A stretch of 12,284 bases of DNA from Bacteroidia bacterium. GTDB lineage: Bacteria; Bacteroidota; Bacteroidia; Flavobacteriales; Flavobacteriaceae. The stretch is from NCBI GenBank assembly GCA_018679315.1, contig JAHHLF010000072.1:1-12284 (forward strand), read 5' to 3'. Below are positions 7,070 through 12,284 of the stretch, in pieces. Both the position numbers and the translations under genes were made by a program. The first letter of the stretch is position 1, and every line of letters begins with the position of its first letter. The notes beneath the pieces were generated by a model that was not told where the DNA came from, did no database searches, and saw only the letters and a list, made by a program, of their open reading frames with translations.

Positions 7070-8497
7070 TTATTGTTTTATCCAGTTATTTGCAAATGTA
7101 CAGCTCTTATTCTCTTCATTGACACTCACATAGGTTTCTTCTATATGCTCGGACATCCATTCTTTTATCGTATTAAACTGTTTCTCCCGCAAAGCCAATT
7201 CCTGGATCTTTAGATAATCCTGTGCAAAATCTGCCACATGCTCATCAAATCTATTGGACACTTGCAGGATCTTATATGAAGGTGGGCCGCCTCTTGGATC
7301 CGGTTCAAGGATCGGGTAAGAGACTTCGTTATCCTTTAGATCACGTACCTGGTTGTAGAGTGTAGGATCCATTTTTGTCAACTCAAACCTGCTGTCAAAA
7401 TTGATGGGATTACGAAGCAGTCCGCCATCAAACTTGGTTTCTTTTTCATCAGAAAAATTTAAGGCTGCGTCAGCAAAGGAGTATTTCCCATCCAGAATAT
7501 GCCGACGCACACTATCTAATTCTTTTTTTGCGGCTTCCACAGCAGTTTGTGGGATTTCCGGCTGAATTAAAATATGCCGGAGATCCAATTCCTGTCCCCT
7601 AATCTTCTCGATATATATAATATGATAGCCAAATTCTGTTTCAAACGGATCTGAGATCTCACCTTCCTGTAAACTGAAGGCAACATCCTTGAATTCTTTT
7701 ACAAAAGGTGTTTGCCGTGTCATGCTATACGCGCCGCCCTTTGATTTAGAGCCCGGATCCTGAGAATATAAAATGGCCTTTACGCTAAAGCTGGCATCAT
7801 TGTCCTCCACATCTGCCTTGATCTCCCTGAGTTTATCAATCGCACGTTGTTTTTCTATTTCAGGGATCTTAGGTGTTTTCACGATCTGGGCAATTTCCAT
7901 TTCGGCCCCAAATACAGGTCGCTCATCTTCTGGTATCTTAAAAAAGAATTGCCGGATCTCCTCTGGGGTAACTTCGATCTCCCCAACGATCTTTTGTTGC
8001 ATTTTCTGCGATAACATCTGCAACTTGTTGATATTAAAGAGTTCTTCCCTGAATTCTTCTACAGTTGTCTTATTATAAAACTTGAGCACCTTGTCCATAG
8101 ATCCCACTTGCTGGATCAGTTGCTGTATCTGGCGATCACTGGTTGCATTCACTTCGTCATCAGAAACTAAAATACTGTCTTGTACTGCCTGGTGCGCATA
8201 CAGCCTGTCTTCCATTAACTTCCCCAGTAGGCCACAACGCGTAATATCTTCAGACGAAGCCCCCTGATTTTTAAGGTCGATCAATGTTTTTTCAATGTCT
8301 GATTCCAGGATCACATAATCTCCCACCACAGCTGCTATGCCATCTATTTTAACCCGCATTGGTTTTGCCTGGGTTGAGACAGTGGGTTCTTCCGGTGGCT
8401 CTAGCTGAGGATCCGGAATTTGCTCCGGATCTTGAGACCAAAGGGTTAGAAAACAAAAACTAAATAGAATGGATAGAATTTTACTGTTCAGATGCAT
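7070..8497 (-). CDS. surA: SurA-like periplasmic peptidyl-prolyl cis-trans isomerase/chaperone
   Basis: A 475-residue exported protein. With the ATG at 8497 it begins with a typical signal peptide (MHLNSKILSILFSFCFLT, cleavage probably near LWS-Q at residues 19-22), followed by a Pro/Glu-rich linker. A SurA N-terminal chaperone domain starts at IAAVVGDYVILESDI (about residue 54) and runs to about 175. Two parvulin domains follow: the first at about 200-300, ending in DPFETEFGYHIIYIE, and the second at about 305-420, beginning LDLRHILIQ. The C-terminal helix region folds back in SurA. Likely role: guiding outer-membrane proteins through the periplasm. Upstream in-frame ATGs at 8512 and 8533 would lengthen the n-region and increase the overlap; the chosen start overlaps the upstream gene by 17 bases. 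It sits between a related lipoprotein and moxR. The surA name is by domain layout, not proven orthology. Confidence 0.88.
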   Translation of the reverse strand: MHLNSKILSILFSFCFLTLWSQDPEQIPDPQLEPPEEPTVSTQAKPMRVKIDGIAAVVGDYVILESDIEKTLIDLKNQGASSEDITRCGLLGKLMEDRLYAHQAVQDSILVSDDEVNATSDRQIQQLIQQVGSMDKVLKFYNKTTVEEFREELFNINKLQMLSQKMQQKIVGEIEVTPEEIRQFFFKIPEDERPVFGAEMEIAQIVKTPKIPEIEKQRAIDKLREIKADVEDNDASFSVKAILYSQDPGSKSKGGAYSMTRQTPFVKEFKDVAFSLQEGEISDPFETEFGYHIIYIEKIRGQELDLRHILIQPEIPQTAVEAAKKELDSVRRHILDGKYSFADAALNFSDEKETKFDGGLLRNPINFDSRFELTKMDPTLYNQVRDLKDNEVSYPILEPDPRGGPPSYKILQVSNRFDEHVADFAQDYLKIQELALREKQFNTIKEWMSEHIEETYVSVNEENKSCTFANNWIKQ

Positions 8498-9371
8498 AGA
8501 CTTCGAATTCATTATTTTTTGTAGCCTCATCAATGATCTCAGTTTCCAATTGATTCAAGTAATCCTGTTTGCGGCGATTCCGCAGTACCTGGCCAATTGT
8601 TTCCGAGATGTAGGAGAGTGGGGCCACATCATTTACTTGTAATACCCCATTAATTCTGGCCAAATATACCCCCAATGAATCCTCCAATTCAAAAAATTGT
8701 GAATTTTTTAAGTACCTGCTTTCATTGTCGATAGTTAATGGAGGTATTTCTTCTATCACCCGACTCGCAGGTATCCACAGTGAATCATTAAAATTAAGCT
8801 TCCGGAATTGCACACCAACAGAATCAAGATAATCCACATCTTCGGCTTCAAACCTTTTCAACCGGCGTATGACTTCCGATTTATTCAAGAATGGTTTTGG
8901 GAGTTCAATAAATCGGATCTGGACGATCTTTTCCTTAAGCTTGAAATTTTCTTTTTTCTCTTCGTAAAAGGCCTTCATTTCTTCGACCGTGATCAAGGTG
9001 TCTTCACCTTGAGCTGCCAGAGCTTCTTTATAAGCGCCTGTATACAGATCTGTCCTGTAGTTTGCCACGAGACGTTCAAATTCTTCGAGTTTAGATTCAG
9101 GCAGGTTAATTTGTGCCTTTGAAACAAGCAGTTGTTTCACAGCCCAGTTATTTATGAAGTCTGAAACAAATACGGCACTATCCTCTTTTGTACCTCGAAT
9201 CTCTAATAAGGCATCTATTTCATCGGCATAGAGGTAATTATCTCCAACACGTGCAACTACTTCCCGCTCCTGGTTATTCTTAAATAAGGTACAGGAGGCC
9301 ATCAGGATCATCATGGCAACTCCAAATGCTATATTGAGAAGGCGTATTCTTTTGGAGGTTGTTCGGGTCAT
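8481..9371 (-). CDS. SurA-like lipoprotein, PPIase-related with degenerate or absent parvulin core
   Basis: A 296-residue lipoprotein. The basic N-terminus (TSKRIR) and hydrophobic stretch end in the lipobox LMASC with C27 as the lipid-bearing residue, so the protein is anchored to a membrane facing the periplasm. After it VVARVGDNYLYADEIDAL is the standard opening of SurA/PrsA-type chaperone domains, followed by helices to about residue 140. The next part (EKIVQIRFIELP up to LEDSLGVYLARING) has the outline of a parvulin domain, but is short and lacks a recognisable catalytic core. It ends in a charged helical tail. It is the first gene of the operon with the SurA-like gene and moxR, overlapping the former by 17 bases. 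Homologues in Flavobacteria are usually labelled peptidyl-prolyl isomerase; chaperone activity without isomerase activity is my inference. Confidence 0.82.
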   Translation of the reverse strand: MTRTTSKRIRLLNIAFGVAMMILMASCTLFKNNQEREVVARVGDNYLYADEIDALLEIRGTKEDSAVFVSDFINNWAVKQLLVSKAQINLPESKLEEFERLVANYRTDLYTGAYKEALAAQGEDTLITVEEMKAFYEEKKENFKLKEKIVQIRFIELPKPFLNKSEVIRRLKRFEAEDVDYLDSVGVQFRKLNFNDSLWIPASRVIEEIPPLTIDNESRYLKNSQFFELEDSLGVYLARINGVLQVNDVAPLSYISETIGQVLRNRRKQDYLNQLETEIIDEATKNNEFEVYASEQ

Positions 9372-9375
9372 TGGG

Positions 9376-9405
9376 CAAAAATATAAAAACCTTCAAGCCG
9401 GGCAA
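9376..9405 (-). promoter_or_regulatory. Bacteroidota sigma-type promoter of the PPIase-moxR operon
   Basis: On the minus strand TTG (9403-9405) is followed by exactly 19 bases and then TATTTTTG (9376-9383), matching the TTG-N(17-23)-TAnnTTTG promoter of the primary Bacteroidota sigma factor. The G ending the -7 box lies only four bases before the ATG (complement of 9369-9371). Transcription would therefore begin at or within a few bases of the start codon, which predicts a leaderless or nearly leaderless mRNA. Confidence 0.65.
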
Positions 9406-9462
9406 GCATTGTAACATCTGATTAACACCTTCATTATAGACAAACAGCACCTATTTTAGTAC

Positions 9463-9478
9463 ATTAGTGTGAACTAAT
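9463..9478. promoter_or_regulatory. Palindrome upstream of the SRPBCC gene, possible operator
   Basis: ATTAGT at 9463-9468 and ACTAAT at 9473-9478 form a perfect 6-base inverted repeat around GTGA. It ends 9 bases before the ATG of the plus-strand gene at 9488 and lies in the divergent gap of 116 bases. The position suits an operator for that gene or an mRNA hairpin near its start. The preceding TATTTTAG (9452-9459) is a poor -7 box match, and no confident plus-strand promoter was found. Confidence 0.35.
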
Positions 9479-9487
9479 ACCATCATC

Positions 9488-9970
9488 ATGAAATACACAA
9501 CCAAGATCAAAGTAAACCTGCCGCGTGAAACACTTATAAAAAAGCTGGACAATCCTGATAATATGAAGCATTGGCAGCGTGGACTGACACACTACAAAGA
9601 GATCTCAGGCTCGCCAGGGGAGGAAGGTGCACAAATGGAACTACATTATGATATGGGAAAACGAAAAATGGTTTTGGTTGAGACCATTCTTAAAAGGAAT
9701 TTCCCGAATGAATTTCATGCCACATATGATGCCAAAGGTGTTCATAATATTCAAAAAAACTTTTTTCACGAGATCGATGAAAATACGACGGAATGGGAAT
9801 CGCAAGCCGAATTTCAATTTGACAGCTTTTTTATGAAGATGATGGGTTTCTTTATGCCAGGAGCTTTTAAGAAGCAGTCTATGAAATACGCTATGGATTT
9901 TAAAGCCTTTGCTGAAGATGGTGTATCCGTTGCACCGCAAACTGATTCAAATTGGGAGGAAGAAGAATAA
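9488..9970 (+). CDS. SRPBCC (START/Bet v1-like) family protein
   Basis: A 160-residue protein without a signal peptide, so probably cytoplasmic. The opening YTTKIKVNLPRETLIKKLDNPDNMKHW is typical of the polyketide-cyclase/SRPBCC helix-grip fold: first strand, helix with a Pro, then a tryptophan. Alternating strands follow (GAQMELHYDMG, KMVLVETILKRN, EFHATYDAKG, TTEWESQAEF), and the long C-terminal helix runs from about residue 110 to 142. The tail ends in an acidic WEEEE. Such proteins bind hydrophobic ligands in the cavity; no ligand or catalytic residue can be named here. It begins the plus-strand cluster of four genes, and its stop codon overlaps the start region of the next frame. A second SRPBCC-type protein closes the cluster at 11347. 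Confidence 0.8.
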   Translation: MKYTTKIKVNLPRETLIKKLDNPDNMKHWQRGLTHYKEISGSPGEEGAQMELHYDMGKRKMVLVETILKRNFPNEFHATYDAKGVHNIQKNFFHEIDENTTEWESQAEFQFDSFFMKMMGFFMPGAFKKQSMKYAMDFKAFAEDGVSVAPQTDSNWEEEE

Positions 9971-10194
9971 AACTTATTTGGGATTTTCGCGGACCAGACG
10001 CTTCACAGACGGCTGCACATCATGAACTTCATTTGAAAGAATTTTCCATGGCATCAGATGGAGAGGGAGGTGAGACAGGCCATGTGAACCACAGTGAATT
10101 TCATTCAAGTGCCTTTCTGGTCGTAGAGGAAGCAAAAATGATTGCCGTGAGGGATAAATTATTACCTCACAGAGGAGAATATATCAGTGCATAA
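9952..10194 (+). CDS. Small His-rich hypothetical protein (start uncertain)
   Basis: About 75-80 residues, not a family with known function to me, though similar short proteins opening K-L-I-W-D-F-R-G-P seem familiar from Flavobacteria. The conserved-looking core is KLIWDFRGPDA, then HHELHLKEF, a stretch with HVNHSEFH, the strand SAFLVVEEAKMIAVRDKL, and the end LPHRGEYISA. The seven or more histidines in 80 residues are notable. There is no ATG at the expected place: TTG at 9952 is the first usual start codon, while ATA at 9967, overlapping the preceding TAA stop as ATAA, sits six bases after GGGAGGA and would give I/M-K-L-I-W-D. The next ATG (10048) would remove the core. The stop is 9 bases before the serine hydrolase gene. 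Function unknown. Confidence 0.65.
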   Translation: MGGRRIKLIWDFRGPDASQTAAHHELHLKEFSMASDGEGGETGHVNHSEFHSSAFLVVEEAKMIAVRDKLLPHRGEYISA

Positions 10195-10203
10195 AATGTC
10201 CGC

Positions 10204-11343
10204 ATGAAGGCTAAATTCATTTGGTACGCTGCTCTATACATACTGCTTACGGCTTGCTCGGATAAGGTTGATATAGAAGATCCGATCTTACGTGCATTGT
10301 CATCAGAGGATCCCAGGATAAAAATGGTCATGGAGAATCTGGACGCCCATGAGGTTCAGATCCTATTTACTCGCATCGACCGTTCCGGAGACAGTATTTC
10401 CCTGACAGATCATACTTTTCAAGTTGATGAAGAAGCGTATTTCTACCCGGCGAGTACAGTGAAATTTCCGATCGCCGTTTTGGCGCTTGAATACATAAAT
10501 GAACTGAAGGAATTAGATCTGAATACGCGGTTCTACGTTGAAGGCGACACCGTTGAAACCACCGTGGGAGCTGAAGTCGAAAAGGTTTTTGCAGTAAGTG
10601 ACAATGCGGCGAACAACAGGCTCGTAGAACTTTTGGGACAAGACCGGATCAACGAACGTCTGCAAAAAAAAGGTATTCAACCTGTTCGTATTGCCCATCG
10701 TTTATCTGCTTCCAATGCCGATGAAGTAGTTACAAAACCCCTCATCATTTACTTAAATGACAGTACGACTATGTCCATGGAGTCCAGTACTAATGCTCCC
10801 CCTCAGGACCTTCAGTTAAAAGGAATTCTTAAGGGTTCAGGATTTATTGATGAGGATACACTTATAGGAGAACCTTTTGATTTCGGTCAAAAAAATTACT
10901 ACCCGATTAGTGCTCAACATGCCACTTTAAAGCGGGTACTATTCCCGGAACTATTTGACAGCTCTCAACGGTTTGAACTGGACGATGAAAGTTGGCGATT
11001 ACTTCTCAACGCTATGAAAAGCAGACCCCGGGAACTCGGTTATGACCCTGAAATATACTATGACAGCTATGTGAAGTTTTTTTTATTCGGGGATTCAGAA
11101 ATTCCTTATCCCGAACATGTAGAAATATATAATAAGGTGGGATATGCCTACGGCACACTGACGGATTGTGCTTATATCCTTGATGTGAAGAATAATGTGG
11201 AGTTTATGCTAACAGCTACTTTATTGGTTAATAGCAATGGTGTATTCAATGACAATGTCTATGAATATGAAAAAGTGGGCATCCCTTTTCTTGCTGCACT
11301 TGGGCAAGAATTATACGATTTAGAGTTACACAGTAAAAAATAA
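10204..11343 (+). CDS. Class A beta-lactamase-like serine hydrolase, lipoprotein
   Basis: A 379-residue lipoprotein: signal MKAKFIWYAALYILLTAC with lipobox LLTAC and C18 as the lipid-bearing residue. The fold of class A beta-lactamases and DD-peptidases is shown by the motifs SxxK (S84-T-V-K87 in YPASTVKFPIAV), SDN (S132-D-N134 in VSDNAANNRL) and KVG in the KTG position (K311-V-G313, NKVGYAYGTLTDCAYI). SDN and KVG are 179 residues apart, compared with about 104 in TEM-type enzymes, so there is a large insertion in the omega-loop region. The Glu166 that deacylates beta-lactam esters has no convincing counterpart; the position expected from SDN reads LSASN. A true beta-lactamase is therefore unlikely. 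A periplasmic hydrolase or transpeptidase-like protein acting on peptidoglycan or other esters/amides is more likely. The start has no strong ribosome site. The next gene starts three bases after its stop. Confidence 0.85.
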   Translation: MKAKFIWYAALYILLTACSDKVDIEDPILRALSSEDPRIKMVMENLDAHEVQILFTRIDRSGDSISLTDHTFQVDEEAYFYPASTVKFPIAVLALEYINELKELDLNTRFYVEGDTVETTVGAEVEKVFAVSDNAANNRLVELLGQDRINERLQKKGIQPVRIAHRLSASNADEVVTKPLIIYLNDSTTMSMESSTNAPPQDLQLKGILKGSGFIDEDTLIGEPFDFGQKNYYPISAQHATLKRVLFPELFDSSQRFELDDESWRLLLNAMKSRPRELGYDPEIYYDSYVKFFLFGDSEIPYPEHVEIYNKVGYAYGTLTDCAYILDVKNNVEFMLTATLLVNSNGVFNDNVYEYEKVGIPFLAALGQELYDLELHSKK

Positions 11344-11346
11344 ACC

Positions 11347-11862
11347 ATGAGTGAACTAACTTTTGATTCGTTTACGAAAAAGATCTTCATCAAAACGTCA
11401 CAGGAAAAAATGTATTGGTGCTGGGGCAGTCCGGAAGGGATCGCTTCCTGGTTCCTGAGCAGTGCGGTATATGTTGATCCCGATGGGAATACCAGAGCTT
11501 CCGATGATCTCATTCAGGCAGGAGATTCCTATACCTGGAAATGGCATAACTGGGATGGTGAGGAAAAGGGCAAGGTTTTCCAGGCAAACGGTACTGACTA
11601 TATTGAAATATCATTTGCTGAAGTCAGCAAGGTGTCTGTGCATATAGAACCGCATGGAGATACTGTCTTGCTGACCTTAAGACAATTTGAGATCCCGACA
11701 GATGATAAGAACAAGCTGAATATCCATTTCGGATGCAGCAATGGATGGACATTCTGGCTCGCTAATCTCAAGGCATACCTGGAACATGGGATCCTGCTAA
11801 ATGAAACAGAAGTTGATCTTAGCAAGATCCCCTTGGCGGGTTATGAATTTGTGAATATGTGA
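11347..11862 (+). CDS. AHSA1/SRPBCC domain protein
   Basis: A 171-residue cytoplasmic protein with the START/Bet v1-like helix-grip fold of the AHSA1 (Aha1 C-terminal-like) group. The opening FTKKIFIKTSQEKMYWCWGSPEGIASWF is characteristic: first strand, short helix, then the Trp-containing helix. The strands SYTWKWHNWDGEEKGKVFQ and TVLLTLRQFEIP follow, and then the final helix with HFGCSNGWTFWLANLKAYLEHG, where W-x-x-x-L-x-x-x-L-x-x-G-I is typical of the family. The extra tail of about 20 residues ends in GYEFVNM. It follows the serine hydrolase stop after three bases, so it is probably the last gene of that operon. Its partner or ligand is unknown. No plus-strand terminator with a U-tract is seen after it; the hairpin at 11888 suits the other strand. 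Confidence 0.85.
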   Translation: MSELTFDSFTKKIFIKTSQEKMYWCWGSPEGIASWFLSSAVYVDPDGNTRASDDLIQAGDSYTWKWHNWDGEEKGKVFQANGTDYIEISFAEVSKVSVHIEPHGDTVLLTLRQFEIPTDDKNKLNIHFGCSNGWTFWLANLKAYLEHGILLNETEVDLSKIPLAGYEFVNM

Positions 11863-11880
11863 TTTCGAAAAGTAGGTATC

Positions 11881-11907
11881 AAAAAGAAGCACCGCCGAAG
11901 CGGTGCT
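11881..11907 (-). terminator. Rho-independent terminator of the fasciclin gene (UUCG tetraloop)
   Basis: AGCACCGC (11888-11895) and GCGGTGCT (11900-11907) are perfect 8-base arms around four bases. Read on the minus strand the loop is C(UUCG)G, the extra-stable tetraloop, and the stem is followed by TCTTTTT (11887-11881). It begins 28 bases after the stop of the minus-strand fasciclin gene. On the plus strand the stem is followed by AAAAAC, so it should not terminate the plus-strand operon by the usual mechanism. Confidence 0.88.
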
Positions 11908-11934
11908 AAAAACAAACAACATCAACAAAACAAC

Positions 11935-12284
11935 CTATTTTGGCATTACAACGTCTTCTATGATGTGGATTACTCCATTAGAAGCCATTACATCGGTCTG
12001 AGCGATTTTACTATAATTTCCATTCTGATCTTTTAGATAGATGCCATCTTCCTTCTTTTTGGCCATTAATTGGGCGCCATTGAGCGTTGTCAATGTGGCT
12101 GAACCATTACCGGCTTTTAAAGCGTTTACAACATCCGTCGCTGTTAGTTTACCTGCAACTACATGATAGGTAAGTATACCTGCCAAGGCGTCCTTATTTT
12201 CTGGCTGCAATAATGAACTCAAGGTATTTGAATCAATTTTTGCAAAACCTGAATTAAGTGGAGCGAATACAGTGAAAGGACCAT
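11935..12284 (-). CDS. Fasciclin (FAS1)-domain protein, C-terminal part (5' end outside window)
   Basis: The frame stays open to the window edge, so the start lies outside; about 115 residues are visible. They cover most of one FAS1 domain: the H1 region GPFTVFAPLNSGFAKI, the segment LLQPENKDALAGILTYHVVAGK with the conserved YH motif, strands around ATLTTLNGAQL and GIYLKDQNGNYSKI, and the C-terminal H2 motif ASNGVIHIIEDVVMPK. Secreted single-FAS1 proteins are common in Flavobacteria and thought to work in adhesion at the cell surface; the signal peptide would be beyond the window. A TTG at 12222 is in frame, but the family sequence continues upstream of it, so it is not the start. The gene ends in a strong terminator and faces the plus-strand cluster tail to tail. 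Confidence 0.93.
   Translation of the reverse strand, partial: GPFTVFAPLNSGFAKIDSNTLSSLLQPENKDALAGILTYHVVAGKLTATDVVNALKAGNGSATLTTLNGAQLMAKKKEDGIYLKDQNGNYSKIAQTDVMASNGVIHIIEDVVMPK

Noticed and set aside
8498..8533. Longer starts for the SurA-like gene at 8512 and 8533
   Set aside because: They put extra residues before an otherwise good signal peptide and enlarge the overlap with the upstream gene; 8497 is preferred but not proven.
9641..9940. 99-codon minus-strand frame across the first SRPBCC gene
   Set aside because: The plus-strand frame has a clear START-like fold and start; the reverse frame has no family features.
10780..10794. ESSTN (residues 193-197) as the class A ExxxN catalytic motif of the serine hydrolase
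   Set aside because: It lies about 60 residues after SDN, while about 36 are expected, and within what looks like an inserted segment.
11888..11907. Hairpin as a bidirectional terminator
   Set aside because: Only the minus strand has a U-tract after the stem; on the plus strand the stem is followed by AAAAAC.
12220..12222. TTG as start of the fasciclin gene
   Set aside because: The frame upstream continues with the family sequence GPFTVFAP to the window edge, so the gene is simply cut by the window.
1..12284. CRISPR array, insertion sequence, tRNA, integration site or defence island
   Set aside because: No spaced direct repeats, transposase, cloverleaf or defence-type gene was seen; coding genes with short gaps fill nearly the whole window.

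Overview
The window looks like chromosomal DNA from a pigmented, probably marine member of the Flavobacteriaceae (Bacteroidota). The reasons are the phytoene desaturase / phytoene synthase / small carotene hydroxylase block behind a light/B12-type regulator, a mitochondrial-type aconitase, a SurA-like/MoxR cluster, almost no Shine-Dalgarno sequences, and promoter candidates of the Bacteroidota TTG-N19-TAnnTTTG type. No mobile element, CRISPR array, tRNA or rRNA was seen. All families are recognised from sequence memory; no search was run.

Layout. (1) Positions 1-3018, plus strand: the 3' end of a MerR/B12-binding-like regulator, then crtI, crtB and crtZ, spaced 9, 7 and 1 bases apart. This is a compact carotenoid operon that makes lycopene and carries a ring hydroxylase, but no lycopene cyclase is present here. 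(2) 3020-3583, minus strand, tail to tail with crtZ: a membrane-anchored TlpA/thioredoxin-fold protein whose active site reads W-R-L-P-C, so the first redox cysteine is replaced by arginine. (3) 3659-5932, minus strand: aconitase, with its own intrinsic terminator and a 181-base AT-rich upstream region. (4) 6114-9371, minus strand: a three-gene operon of a SurA-like lipoprotein, a SurA-like two-domain peptidyl-prolyl isomerase and a MoxR AAA+ ATPase. It starts from a good Bacteroidota promoter whose -7 box sits four bases before the ATG, so the transcript is probably leaderless. (5) 9488-11862, plus strand, divergent: SRPBCC protein, a small His-rich hypothetical protein with an odd start, a lipoprotein of the class A beta-lactamase-like serine hydrolase fold, and an AHSA1/SRPBCC protein. 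(6) 11935-12284, minus strand: the C-terminal part of a fasciclin-domain protein followed by a strong UUCG-tetraloop terminator.

How they fit together. The crt genes make a membrane carotenoid, probably under light control through the upstream regulator. The PPIase/MoxR operon is likely to serve folding of outer-membrane and exported proteins. Aconitase is a TCA-cycle housekeeping gene. The plus-strand cluster at 9488-11862 has no obvious pathway. I do not see a clear new defence or mobile system. The most unusual points are the cysteine-lacking TlpA homologue, the possible AUA/UUG start inside a stop-codon overlap, the leaderless promoter, and the serine hydrolase set between two SRPBCC proteins.
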